Assembly: GCF_000296815.2 (NCBI RefSeq)
Contig: NZ_CAIT01000009.1
Coordinates: forward strand, 806,001 to 870,000
DNA length: 64,000 nucleotides
Direction of reading: 5' to 3'
Origin: Fibrisoma limi BUZ 3
GTDB lineage: Bacteria; Bacteroidota; Bacteroidia; Cytophagales; Spirosomataceae
Part shown: piece after piece, positions 16,342 through 24,733 of the stretch
Layout: every line of letters starts with the position of its first letter
How positions within the stretch are numbered: the stretch's first letter is position 1
The notes under the pieces: generated by a model
The model's input: only the letters and a program-made list of their open reading frames with translations
Databases searched by the model: none
What the model was told of the DNA's origin: nothing
Program-made: the position numbers and the translations under genes

Positions 16342-18864
16342 ATGAGAAGTCCATTCAGATTTCTGGACCCGTATACCTTAGCCGATAAGGAAACCTTCTT
16401 CGGGCGCGACAAGGAAATTCAGCAGCTTTACCGGCAAATTCAGCGTACACGCCTGCTGATATTATACGGCTTGTCGGGAACGGGTAAAACCAGTCTGATT
16501 CAATGCGGCCTAGCCGGGAAATTTGCCGGTCCCGACTGGTTGCCCATTTGGGTTCGTCGCCAGACAAATATCAACGAATCCGTTCAGGCCGCTATCAGGC
16601 GAATACTACCCGAAGCCGAAGACTCCTCCTTGTCGATCCAGATTAGAAGACTCTATCAGCATTTTCTACGCCCTGTTTATCTGATTTTTGATCAATTTGA
16701 AGAGTTATTTATTCTGGGTTCCCCCGATGAACAGACTCAGTTCATTGTTAACCTGAAGACAATTCTGGAGGAGCAGTTACCCTGTACGGTACTGATTGTA
16801 ATCCGTGAAGAATACCTGGGGCGGTTGTATCCTTTCGAGAAAGCGATTCATACCCTGTTTGACTTCCGGCTGCGCGTGGAGCCTATGGATTACGCTAACG
16901 TGAAAAAAGTCCTGAAAAGCTCCTTTGCGAAGTTTAATATTTCGTACGGGAACCCACCTGACGATACGCGCCTGGATGATGTTATTCAGAATGTGAGCCT
17001 GCAGCGCTCAGGTATTGAGCTTCCGTATCTACAGGTTTTCCTGGACCAGTTATACCGGGAGGATTTTAAGCGAACCTATCCCGGCCTTGAGCTGTCAGCC
17101 GATCAGCAGTGGCCACCTATAGAAATCACCAAAGATGAAGTTCGTGAATTTGGTACGATTGATCAGGTACTAAACCGGTATCTGGACGAACAGATTGAGC
17201 GCATCCAGAAAGAACTTATAAAGCAGCAAACCGACCTCCCGACGAATACGGTCAGGGCGGTGCTGGATGGATTTGTGACGGATGATGAAACCAAACGACC
17301 GGTACGCTATAACCGCGTAAACGGATTAATTGAAATGGAAACCAGTGAACGAAATTTCTTTCCCCGAATTAGCGATTCCTTACTGAATACCTGCCTGAAC
17401 GAACTGGAGCGAGCCAAGCTGATCCGTTGTGAACCGGAAACCATAGAACTAGCCCACGACAGCCTGGCAAAGATTATCCACAACCGTCGTCCGGACCAAC
17501 AGCGGGAACATAATAACATGATACGCCAGATTCGAATGGCTATGGTGACATACCCACAAACCGGTGATTATCTGACCCGTAACCAGGTGGCTAAATTTGA
17601 AGATGTTCTGCCTAAACTATTACCCGAAGAAGTTGCATTTTATAATAAAAGCAAAGAGTTCAGAGATGCCGAAGAATACCAGGAATTAGCAAAGGAAAAA
17701 AAGCGCAATGCCAAATTGCGGAACAGGATGATAGCAGCAGTTGTAGCGGGCAGTATCGCCCTCTTTTTATTTCTTCTCAGCATTGTGTTCGCGCTTATAG
17801 GTGACGAAGCAATGGAAAAGCAACAGCGCCTTATCGACGCATTTTATTTTTATGGAGATCGCTATGCGCTTGCTCTCAAAAAAGATGAAGATAATAACAA
17901 GAAATATGGGTTCATCAACAAAGATGGCGACACGCTGATCAGTTATAAATATGATGAAGCCTATATTTTCGATGACTATGATGGCTACGCCCGCGTTAAA
18001 CGTGATAATGTAAAGTATTTATTAGACACGCTGAAAAATGAGCATTTATTAGCGCTGGAAATTAAAGCATTAACTGATACTATTACCGCTCTGGATCTTC
18101 ATGAAAGAGAATTAAGCAGCATTCACGAATCTGTTTTCAGTCACCCTTTACTCAAAATAGTCTTACTATACTCGAACGAGATACAACAACTACCTCCTCA
18201 GATTGGCAAATTGGTAAATCTTCAAACTCTTGATCTATCTTTTAACAAGCTCACCAGCGTACCTGATGAACTAGGTGAGTTGAGCGATTTACAAAGTCTT
18301 GTACTGAACAGCAACCAACTTGAAAGCTTGCCTGAAAGGCTGGGCGAACTGAGCAACCTGCGGGAGTTGTATTTAGGAGACAACAAACTTAAAAGCTTAT
18401 CTGCCGGGTTGGGCCAGCTAACTAACCTGAAAAGACTATATATTTATCATAATCAGCTTACACGTTTGCCAGCTGAGTTAAGCAAACTGATCAACCTGGA
18501 GGAGCTGTCTTTAGGAGGCAATAAACTCAAAAATTTATCTGTTGAACTAGATCAACTGACCAACCTACGAATACTTGATCTAAGTGCTAATCAGCTTACG
18601 GGCTGGCCAACTAAGCTAAGCAAGCTGAGCAACCTGCGGGAGTTATACTTAGGAGACAACCAACTTAAAAGCTTACCTGCCGAGCTGGGGCAACTAACCA
18701 ACCTACAAATACTTGATCTAAGCGGTAATCAGCTTACGGGTTGGCCTGATGAATTAAGTAATCTTAGTAATATGACTTATTTAAATCTAAAAGGAACGAA
18801 GCTTTCAGAAGAAACAATTACAAAAATTAAACGTCAGTTTCCTGACTGCGAGGTTGAATATTAG
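16342..18864 (+). CDS. nSTAND NTPase with membrane anchor and leucine-rich repeats
   Basis: An 840-residue protein. It opens with FRFLDPYTLADKETFFGRD, the hallmark entry of nSTAND1-type NTPases. Walker A is GLSGTGKTS (about 43-51) and Walker B is YLIFDQFEELF (about 113-123). A winged-helix-like region ends at about residue 390. Then come a charged helix, one membrane segment (about 463-484), a WG-repeat-like patch (YGFINKDGDTLISYKYDEA) and about ten 23-residue leucine-rich repeats (603-835). The repeats would be the sensor and the NTPase the switch, with the upstream CHAT protease as effector. This NLR-like design is typical of bacterial conflict and phage-defence proteins; the target is unknown. 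Confidence 0.88.
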   Translation: MRSPFRFLDPYTLADKETFFGRDKEIQQLYRQIQRTRLLILYGLSGTGKTSLIQCGLAGKFAGPDWLPIWVRRQTNINESVQAAIRRILPEAEDSSLSIQIRRLYQHFLRPVYLIFDQFEELFILGSPDEQTQFIVNLKTILEEQLPCTVLIVIREEYLGRLYPFEKAIHTLFDFRLRVEPMDYANVKKVLKSSFAKFNISYGNPPDDTRLDDVIQNVSLQRSGIELPYLQVFLDQLYREDFKRTYPGLELSADQQWPPIEITKDEVREFGTIDQVLNRYLDEQIERIQKELIKQQTDLPTNTVRAVLDGFVTDDETKRPVRYNRVNGLIEMETSERNFFPRISDSLLNTCLNELERAKLIRCEPETIELAHDSLAKIIHNRRPDQQREHNNMIRQIRMAMVTYPQTGDYLTRNQVAKFEDVLPKLLPEEVAFYNKSKEFRDAEEYQELAKEKKRNAKLRNRMIAAVVAGSIALFLFLLSIVFALIGDEAMEKQQRLIDAFYFYGDRYALALKKDEDNNKKYGFINKDGDTLISYKYDEAYIFDDYDGYARVKRDNVKYLLDTLKNEHLLALEIKALTDTITALDLHERELSSIHESVFSHPLLKIVLLYSNEIQQLPPQIGKLVNLQTLDLSFNKLTSVPDELGELSDLQSLVLNSNQLESLPERLGELSNLRELYLGDNKLKSLSAGLGQLTNLKRLYIYHNQLTRLPAELSKLINLEELSLGGNKLKNLSVELDQLTNLRILDLSANQLTGWPTKLSKLSNLRELYLGDNQLKSLPAELGQLTNLQILDLSGNQLTGWPDELSNLSNMTYLNLKGTKLSEETITKIKRQFPDCEVEY
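18148..18840 (+). repeat. Tandem 69-bp repeats encoding leucine-rich repeats
   Basis: About ten 23-codon units with the pattern NLxxLxLxxNxLxxLPxxLxxLx. At DNA level unit 4 (from about 18351) and unit 8 (from about 18627) are nearly identical and lie 276 bp apart, exactly four units. Units 7 and 9 also share long identical stretches. Confidence 0.85.
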
Positions 18865-18986
18865 CGCCATGTTTTATCGATCAGCAATAATGATCTGAGC
18901 GCAGAGTAGTATCACCCGGGGCATTGTAGCTAATTATTCAGCTAAACTAGCTATCATAAACTACCACCGTATTTTACTAAAACATT

Positions 18987-19017
18987 AGGCCCCGCCCTTT
19001 ATTGAAGGACGGGGCCT
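18987..19017 (-). terminator. Intrinsic terminator of the lipoprotein gene
   Basis: 13-nt arms 18987-18999 (AGGCCCCGCCCTT) and 19005-19017 (AAGGACGGGGCCT) pair with one mismatch around an ATTG-type loop. On the minus strand the arm is followed by a T-rich tract (AATGTTTTAG), so it fits the gene at 19044-19463. Confidence 0.75.
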
Positions 19018-19043
19018 GGGAAGATAAAGGTTATGCCTGCAAG

Positions 19044-19463
19044 TTACTGCTTCTCAACAGAAACCTGCACGGTATAATCCTCCAGTTTAACTTCTTTGCC
19101 AGCTTCCGGGTAGGGCAATACGTCCTTGAGGGTCAGCCGGTAGGTCTGGTTGTTGACTGTAAATAGGGTTTCAACGGGCTTTTCAGGGTAAGCAGGCAAG
19201 GTTACGTCAACCTGCTGCGTGGCCCCTGCTGCGCTGGCTTCAAACTGGACCTTTACGGCACCGGCCGTAATGCAGCGCGCGTTTATGGGGCAGCGGCTGT
19301 CGGCGATCTGTGCGACTTTCAAATCAACTGAGCTGCCGGCCAGGCGAACACTCTTCTGATAAGCTACTTTCTGCTCTGTCGATTGAGTAGGTGCCACGGC
19401 GGTTTGCTGGCTGCAGGATGCCATCAACCCCAGGAAGGCTAAACTTAAAAACGCATTTTTCAT
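19044..19463 (-). CDS. Small lipoprotein of unknown function
   Basis: A 139-residue protein with a lipoprotein signal: MKNAFLSLAFLGLMASC, where the lipobox is LMASC and Cys17 would be lipidated. The mature part is a beta-rich domain with a pair of cysteines in SRCPINARCITAG, a pattern I have seen in small Bacteroidota exported proteins, and a C-terminal LEDYTVQVSVEKQ. It should sit in the inner or outer membrane facing the periplasm. A strong terminator lies downstream. Function unknown. Confidence 0.75.
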   Translation of the reverse strand: MKNAFLSLAFLGLMASCSQQTAVAPTQSTEQKVAYQKSVRLAGSSVDLKVAQIADSRCPINARCITAGAVKVQFEASAAGATQQVDVTLPAYPEKPVETLFTVNNQTYRLTLKDVLPYPEAGKEVKLEDYTVQVSVEKQ

Positions 19464-19794
19464 AAACTAGTACTTGTAATGGTTACTCCTGCATGATTCC
19501 TCGGCAAGGAAAACCGTTGTAACGGCAAAACCGCTACGTCGTCAACCCAAGCGCTGGTTTTACGTAACCACTTGTCCATCAAGACTCAAATCAACCCACC
19601 TTCTCCGATATTTTTTTGGCGTATGCCCGTTTTGTTTGATGCTGGACGCTGGCCCCCTAACCGGTATCGCCAACCGGTACGTAGTCCCTCGACCGTCCTT
19701 CAGGTGGTCGGGGGTAGTTACTATCTGTCGGCAAAGCGGTATTATTGTCCACTACGGGCAGTTTCGCCACAGGCTCGATGGACTAACAGCTACC

Positions 19795-20670
19795 ATGAAA
19801 GAGAAAATTCTACCCGTTCTGCACATTGATGACTTTGCAGAGGCTCCCCGACGCGGCCCCGACGTGTATGTGCAGTTGTTTCGAGAACACGTAGCGCAGT
19901 ATCAGTTTATCCGTACACCCCACCGCCACGATTTTTACCTGCTGGTACTTTTCACCCGGGGGCAGGGCACCCACACGATTGACTTCGTCGATTACCCCAT
20001 TCAGCCGGGCAGCGTATTTTTCATGTCGCCCGCGCAGGTACATACCTGGACCTACTCCGACGACACAGACGGTTACCTCATTTTTTTCAACGCAGCCTTT
20101 TATCTGGTCGACTACCCCGCCCGGAAGCTGTTTGACTTTCCGCTGTTTCACGCGCTGGCTACGCCCCCCGTCGACTATCTATCAACGGAAAACGCGGCCG
20201 ATATCAGCGACTTGTTTGTACGGGTGTATCAGGAAACGATTGGCAGCAACTACCGCCGGGAGGATATTATCCGCTCGTACCTGAATATTCTGCTGGTGAA
20301 GCTCAGCGGTTTTCTGCTCACCCGCCAGTCGGATCGGCTCACGGTACATACTCAAAGCCAGATCCAGCAACTGGAGCGGCTCGTCGAAGCGCATTACCTC
20401 AATCACAAGACCGTGCGGGAATACGCCGACCTGATGGCCCTCTCGGAAAAGCAACTGTACACCATTTGCCAGACGGCCCTCGGTAAATCCCTGCAAAAGA
20501 TCATTCAGGAGCGGCTGTTGCTCGAAGCCAAACGATTGCTTGTCCACACCGACCTTTCTGTGGCCCAGGTGGCCGACCGGCTGAACTTTCAGGATCACTC
20601 CTACTTCAACCGCTTTTTCCGCAAGGCAGCCGGGGTTACTCCCGAACAGTTTCGGCGCGAGTATCAATAG
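19795..20670 (+). CDS. AraC-family transcriptional regulator with cupin sensor
   Basis: A 291-residue regulator when started at 19795 (MKEKILPVLHIDDF); an in-frame ATG at 19636 adds 53 residues of unlikely composition. The N-terminal cupin domain shows TPHRHDFYLLVLFTRGQGTHTIDF and QPGSVFFMSPAQVHTW, typical of AraC_binding domains. The C-terminal HTH region shows VREYADLMALSEKQLYTIC and VADRLNFQDHSYFNRFFRKAAGVTPEQFR, the latter matching the AraC signature closely. The effector is probably a small organic compound. It ends 21 bp from the convergent DUF983 gene. Confidence 0.92.
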   Translation: MKEKILPVLHIDDFAEAPRRGPDVYVQLFREHVAQYQFIRTPHRHDFYLLVLFTRGQGTHTIDFVDYPIQPGSVFFMSPAQVHTWTYSDDTDGYLIFFNAAFYLVDYPARKLFDFPLFHALATPPVDYLSTENAADISDLFVRVYQETIGSNYRREDIIRSYLNILLVKLSGFLLTRQSDRLTVHTQSQIQQLERLVEAHYLNHKTVREYADLMALSEKQLYTICQTALGKSLQKIIQERLLLEAKRLLVHTDLSVAQVADRLNFQDHSYFNRFFRKAAGVTPEQFRREYQ

Positions 20671-20691
20671 GAGTCGGCTGTGGAATCTCGG

Positions 20692-21087
20692 TTAACGCTT
20701 AGACTTGTTCGGCAGGCTGATGCGGTGCCGATCGGGCTTCACAAAAATGGTCAGCCACGTCCGGCGGGCCATCCGGAAAAAGTAAGGCGTCAGCAGAACC
20801 AGTGTAGGCAGCAGACCGATCAGGTAATACTCGAGTTCAATATTGAGCCAGAGCACCGCTACGAAAAAGGTTGCCAGCGTCCAGATCGTGAAGAAGGCAT
20901 AGCTGACAAACATGGAGGCCCAGTAGAAACCCGGCTCGGGGGTAAAATTCAGGCCACACTGCGGGCAGTGGTCATGCATCTCGTCGAAATGTCGGCTGAA
21001 GGCCGTGTTGGTCACGAAGAAATCGCCCTGATGACAACGCGGACATTTGTTGAAGACAATGCTGTATAATCGGCTGTTGGTAGACAT
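20692..21087 (-). CDS. DUF983 membrane protein with zinc ribbon (copy 1)
   Basis: A 131-residue protein when started at 21087 (MSTNSRLYSIVFNKCPRC); the longer frame from 21156 would run back through the repeat and promoter. It has two CxxC pairs (CPRC and CPQC, about 13-45) forming a probable zinc ribbon, then two membrane helices (about 50-95). The family is DUF983, function unknown. A paralogue sits at 24199-24585 in the same cluster, sharing the CPRCxxGxFFxTNTA start and the RRTW ending block. Confidence 0.85.
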   Translation of the reverse strand: MSTNSRLYSIVFNKCPRCHQGDFFVTNTAFSRHFDEMHDHCPQCGLNFTPEPGFYWASMFVSYAFFTIWTLATFFVAVLWLNIELEYYLIGLLPTLVLLTPYFFRMARRTWLTIFVKPDRHRISLPNKSKR

Positions 21088-21227
21088 GGCATTTATGTGT
21101 TCAGGACGGCCACAACCCGCACCAAAAGCTGTCTGGCGCGGGCTAACCGCCATCACAAAGGTAGCCCTGCGCCCAGCCTATCCCCAGGACAAATCAGCCA
21201 ATGTATGGCACAAATCGGCCGGGTAAG
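21088..21227. repeat. 140-bp direct repeat, copy 1
   Basis: This segment directly upstream of DUF983 copy 1 recurs at 28191-28330 in the same orientation, with about 11 differences in 140 positions and no gaps by my hand alignment. On the minus strand it contains a perfect -7 box TACCTTTG (21156-21163), so it probably carries the promoter of the DUF983 gene. The two copies bracket the sulfur cluster. Confidence 0.9.
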
Positions 21228-21353
21228 GCGGCCCGGTTCCCGGCCGAAAGCCATAAGTAGCCTGTGTACCCTGAAAAACCTTGATGAATCGAATCACAGT
21301 GTGGCTTGGTCTGCCGACCGCACCAGATGCCCACGTTGATAGGCATCAACCCA

Positions 21354-22766
21354 TCACAGCATGGTTGTAGGACAGACGTAGTCAGTCAGCGGGAGCTTTC
21401 CGGTTTGCTTAATGGCCGCAAGGCCGCCCGTAATGTCAATCAGGTTATCGAATCCGCGCGCCCTGAGGATGGAGATAGCCACCATGGAGCGGTAGCCACC
21501 CGCGCAGTGAACGTAGTACGTTGTAGCACGGTTGATGCTGGCCATGTTCTCGTTGAGGTAATCCAAAGGCAGGTTCTGGGTCCCTACTACGTGCTCAGAG
21601 TCGTATTCGCTTTTACGGCGAACGTCCAGCACGGACAGATTCGGGTGCTGGTGGAACAACTCGGCAAAGGCATCGGCTGATATGGACGGGATCGTATCAA
21701 TGTCTCGGCCAGCGGCCTGCCAGGCAGCAAACCCACCGTTCAGGTACCCAATGCAGTTATCGTAGCCGACCCGCGCCAGGCGTACAATGGCTTCTTCTTC
21801 TTTCCCTTCGGGCGCTACTAACAAAATAGGCTGCTTTAAGTCCGGAATCAGCGTGCCAACCCACCCGGCAAACTGCCCTTCCAGACCAATGTTAACGGCA
21901 TTGGGAATGAAGCCTTTTGCAAACGCCTGCGCCTGACGTACATCCAGAATCAGCGCATGTTCTTCGCTGGCTGCGGCTTCAAAAGCCGCCGGCGTAAGCG
22001 CCTGTTTACCCTGCCGGATCACCGCATCAACGCTATTGTATCCCAGTTTGTTGAGCACCGCGTTTTTAGGAAAATACTGCGGTGGGGGCGTTAGGCCGGT
22101 CGTCACTTCCTGGATAAATTCTTCCTTGCTGCGGGTGCGTAAGGCATAGTTGAACCGTTTCTGATTGCCCAGCGTATCGAAGGTTTCCCGGCTCATGTTC
22201 TTGCCGCAGGCCGACCCCGCCCCGTGACCCGGATACACAATCACATCGTCGGGCAGGGTCATGATTTTCGTGTGCAGACTGTCGTAGAGATAACCCGCCA
22301 GATCCTCGCGGGATAAATCGGATTTAACCGCCAGGTCGGGCCGGCCAACGTCCCCGATGAACAGGGTATCGCCGGTAAAAATGGCCGTTTCCTTGCCGGT
22401 TTCGTCGATCAGCAGATACGTGGCTGATTCTATCGTGTGACCCGGCGTATGCAACACCCGGATCGTTAGCTGACCAACCCGAAACTCCTCGCCGTCGCTG
22501 GCTACGTGGGCCTGATAACCCGGCTGGGCCGTAGGGCCGAAAACAATGGTAGCCCCGGTTTTTGCCGCCAGGTCGAGGTGACCGGACACAAAGTCAGCGT
22601 GAAAATGCGTTTCAAAAACGTACTTTATGGTAGCTCCGTCGGCAGCCGCCCGATCCAGATACGGTTTGGTTTCGCGAAGGGGATCGATGATGGCGGCTTC
22701 GCCTTCTGACTCAATGTAGTAAGCGGCTTCGGCCAGACAGCCGGTATAAATCTGATCGACTTTCAT
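21354..22766 (-). CDS. Persulfide dioxygenase-like hydrolase fused to two rhodanese domains
   Basis: A 470-residue cytoplasmic protein. The N-terminal metallo-beta-lactamase fold (1-245) has the metal site THFHADFVSGH, the LHTPGHT histidine, FTGDTLF and YPGHGAGSACG, as in the ETHE1/PDO group that oxidises glutathione persulfide to sulfite. Two rhodanese domains follow. The first (about 255-355) lacks the active cysteine, having VAPEGKEE in the loop; the second (about 365-460) has it in VHCAGGYRS. It should turn persulfide sulfur into sulfite or thiosulfate, matching the nearby YeeE and TauE transporters. Its promoter carries a Crp-type site (22823-22838). Confidence 0.92.
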   Translation of the reverse strand: MKVDQIYTGCLAEAAYYIESEGEAAIIDPLRETKPYLDRAAADGATIKYVFETHFHADFVSGHLDLAAKTGATIVFGPTAQPGYQAHVASDGEEFRVGQLTIRVLHTPGHTIESATYLLIDETGKETAIFTGDTLFIGDVGRPDLAVKSDLSREDLAGYLYDSLHTKIMTLPDDVIVYPGHGAGSACGKNMSRETFDTLGNQKRFNYALRTRSKEEFIQEVTTGLTPPPQYFPKNAVLNKLGYNSVDAVIRQGKQALTPAAFEAAASEEHALILDVRQAQAFAKGFIPNAVNIGLEGQFAGWVGTLIPDLKQPILLVAPEGKEEEAIVRLARVGYDNCIGYLNGGFAAWQAAGRDIDTIPSISADAFAELFHQHPNLSVLDVRRKSEYDSEHVVGTQNLPLDYLNENMASINRATTYYVHCAGGYRSMVAISILRARGFDNLIDITGGLAAIKQTGKLPLTDYVCPTTML

Positions 22767-22793
22767 GATTTAACGAGTGTTAAATTGATAAGC

Positions 22794-22838
22794 CAAAATT
22801 GGTAGTCAGCCGAAAGCCGTTCCGTGATATTTGTTACA
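22794..22838 (-). promoter_or_regulatory. Crp-type operator and -7 box (site A)
   Basis: The palindrome CGTGATATTTGTTACA (22823-22838) resembles the Crp half sites TGTGA-N6-TCACA. On the minus strand it lies upstream of CAATTTTG (22794-22801, 7 of 8 to TAnnTTTG); the centre is 36.5 bp from the box end. It should drive the persulfide dioxygenase gene starting at 22766. Confidence 0.75.
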
Positions 22839-22861
22839 CACGCACGATGATTCTGCTCAGC

Positions 22862-23347
22862 TTAGTGCGGTAGCCTGTGGCGAAAATAGCCGTAGACCCA
22901 CGTACCCGCTATGGCGCTCAGCAACGTGGTCAGCACAACGACGTATCCGCTGCCAATCTGGGCAAACAATGGTCCCGGACAAGCGCCGGTAATGGCCCAG
23001 CCTAATCCGAACAGCAGGCCACCATAAATTTGCCCACGGTTAAAGGGCTTCGGCCGAAAGGTCACTTCTTCCCCCGACAGAGTCTTGATATTGTATTTCC
23101 TGATGAGCCAGACCGAGAGCATGCCGACCAGGATGGCTGACCCGATGACCCCGTACATATGAAAACTCTGTAACCGAAACATCTCCTGGATGCGAAACCA
23201 TGAAATGATTTCGGCTTTTACGAAGACAATGCCAAACAGAACGCCCACCACTACATAGTTCAGGTTGGCGGTCCAGCTCTCCGTTTTTTTCATATTGTTG
23301 GGCGCGTCGCATACCAGCGATTCAGTTGATTCCTGCACGTGTTGCAT
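22862..23347 (-). CDS. YeeE/YedE-type sulfur transporter subunit (DUF6691-like)
   Basis: A 161-residue inner-membrane protein with about four helices. The signature GLGWAITGACPGPLFAQIGSG carries the conserved cysteine typical of this family, which moves thiosulfate or another sulfur species. It starts 10 bp after the larger YeeE gene on the same strand, so the two half-size proteins would form one transporter. A start slightly downstream (MKKTESWTANLNYV) is possible, since the first 18 residues are hydrophilic. Confidence 0.88.
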   Translation of the reverse strand: MQHVQESTESLVCDAPNNMKKTESWTANLNYVVVGVLFGIVFVKAEIISWFRIQEMFRLQSFHMYGVIGSAILVGMLSVWLIRKYNIKTLSGEEVTFRPKPFNRGQIYGGLLFGLGWAITGACPGPLFAQIGSGYVVVLTTLLSAIAGTWVYGYFRHRLPH

Positions 23348-23357
23348 GATAGATAGC

Positions 23358-23930
23358 TTAGATTAATGTCATTAGATAGGGCAGAATCAGGTGCGTCATG
23401 GCGAAACCGCCAATCATAAAACAGGCCGTAGCGACCAACGACGGCCATTGCAGGGTTGATAGTCCCATGATGGCGTGGCCCGATGTGCAGCCCCCTGCCC
23501 AGCGTGTTCCAAACCCAACCAGAAAGCCCCCCAAGACGAAAAACAGGAGTCCTTTGAGCGTGAATAGATAGGCCGGATCAAACAAGTCAGCGGGCATCAG
23601 ACCCGAGAAATCACGAATCCCTAAAGCCCGTAAATCCGTGACCGTAGCGGCTGAGAGCTGAAACGCATTGGGATTGGTCAGGAACTGGGCCGACAGCATC
23701 CCGCCTATTGTTATGCCGGCCACGAAGAATAAATTCCAGACTTCTTTTCTCCAGTTGTACTGAAAGAACGGGATGTTGGCGGGCAGGCAGGCCGCGCAGA
23801 TATGCCGCAAAGACGACGAGATCCCGAACGATTTGTTGCCAATCAGCAACAGGGCAGGCACCGTAAGGCCAATCAACGGCCCGGCTACGTACCAGGGCCA
23901 GGGCTTACGGATCAACTCGATAAATTCCAT
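23358..23930 (-). CDS. YeeE/YedE-type sulfur transporter subunit
   Basis: A 190-residue inner-membrane protein with about five helices and the family signature GTRWAGGCTSGHAIMGLSTLQ, including the essential cysteine. It pairs with the 161-residue gene downstream to make a full two-half transporter for thiosulfate-like sulfur. It is the first gene of that operon. A Crp-type operator and -7 box lie about 110-150 bp upstream. Confidence 0.9.
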   Translation of the reverse strand: MEFIELIRKPWPWYVAGPLIGLTVPALLLIGNKSFGISSSLRHICAACLPANIPFFQYNWRKEVWNLFFVAGITIGGMLSAQFLTNPNAFQLSAATVTDLRALGIRDFSGLMPADLFDPAYLFTLKGLLFFVLGGFLVGFGTRWAGGCTSGHAIMGLSTLQWPSLVATACFMIGGFAMTHLILPYLMTLI

Positions 23931-24036
23931 TTAACTTATTCTATAGATTATACTTAATAACCACATACACCGACGATACATTCATTCGGATCGTAACCAA
24001 TGAGTGATAAGCGCCCGATCCTATGCTGTGGTTACA

Positions 24037-24081
24037 CAAAGCTCCTCACCCGCGCTCCGCTTTTCTGTGATATTTGTCACG
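24037..24081 (-). promoter_or_regulatory. Crp-type operator and -7 box (site B)
   Basis: TGTGATATTTGTCACG (24066-24081) is the closest match to the Crp consensus in the window. GAGCTTTG (24037-24044, minus strand, 7 of 8 to TAnnTTTG) ends 36.5 bp from the operator centre. It should drive the YeeE pair starting at 23930, with a leader of about 100 nt. Confidence 0.75.
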
Positions 24082-24115
24082 CAGCCCGATTTCAGGACAG
24101 ATTGTTATACATACG

Positions 24116-24164
24116 TATTGACAACAGCCCCCATCCAGATGTTGGGTGGGGGCTGTTGTCAATA
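24116..24164. terminator. Strong hairpin downstream of DUF983 copy 2
   Basis: Perfect 18-bp arms (24116-24133 and 24147-24164, core GACAACAGCCCCCA) enclose 13 bp. The hairpin follows the DUF983 gene ending at 24199 and separates it from the YeeE promoter. There is no T run on the minus side. Confidence 0.7.
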
Positions 24165-24198
24165 TGCCAGGAACGGGTAATATGACTGGTCAGCGGAG

Positions 24199-24585
24199 TT
24201 AGGTTGGTATCTTGGTTTGGGTAGGTTGGTAATCCACAAAAAAGTTGATCCAGGTACGGCGGGCCAGCCGAAAGAAAAAGGGAGTCAGCAGGACCAGCGC
24301 GGGTATAAGACCAATCAGGTAATACGTTAAGTCGACGCTGAGCAGTACGTTAAACAAGACAAACGTACTGATTATGAACGCGACGTAGAAGGCGTAGCTG
24401 ACATACATGGCTCCGAAAAAGAACCCCGGCTCCGGCTCGAATCGCAGATCGCAATGGCTGCACCGGTGATGCATTTTATCGAATCGCCGGAGATCATAAG
24501 CCGTGTTTGTTATAAAGAAGCTTCCCTCCTGGCACCGTGGGCATTTATTGAAAAGAATGCTGTATAGTTTGGTCCCTTTTAGCAT
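24199..24585 (-). CDS. DUF983 membrane protein with zinc ribbon (copy 2)
   Basis: A 128-residue protein related to the one at 20692-21087. Two CxxC pairs (CPRC, about 14-17, and CSHC, about 39-42) make a probable zinc ribbon, followed by two membrane helices and the ending LARRTWINFFVDYQ. Family DUF983; function unknown, but both copies lie in the sulfur cluster. A good -7 box TACTTTTG and a Crp-type operator lie just upstream, and a strong hairpin lies downstream, so it is probably its own unit. Confidence 0.88.
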   Translation of the reverse strand: MLKGTKLYSILFNKCPRCQEGSFFITNTAYDLRRFDKMHHRCSHCDLRFEPEPGFFFGAMYVSYAFYVAFIISTFVLFNVLLSVDLTYYLIGLIPALVLLTPFFFRLARRTWINFFVDYQPTQTKIPT

Positions 24586-24637
24586 GGCGTTGTCTCGTTA
24601 CGTGTGCGAAGTGAGCGTTGATCCGATCAGGTCTTTG

Positions 24638-24682
24638 CAAAAGTAGCCCGGTTTTCAGGGAGAGTCAGTGACGTTTGTCACG
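24638..24682 (-). promoter_or_regulatory. Crp-type operator and perfect -7 box (site C)
   Basis: AGTGACGTTTGTCACG (24667-24682) is the operator. On the minus strand TACTTTTG (24638-24645) is a perfect match to TAnnTTTG, ending 36.5 bp from the operator centre, which puts the operator near -42 relative to the start of transcription, the usual place for a class II activator. It should drive DUF983 copy 2. Confidence 0.8.
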
Positions 24683-24733
24683 GTACGGGCTGGTATTGGT
24701 CATGCAGGCGTTACGGTTCTTTCCCGGCAGTAG

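Noticed and set aside
21185-21200. A further Crp-type operator inside the 140-bp repeat upstream of DUF983 copy 1
   Set aside because: At the expected distance from the TACCTTTG box the 16-mer matches the consensus at only about 10 of 16 positions, too weak to call.
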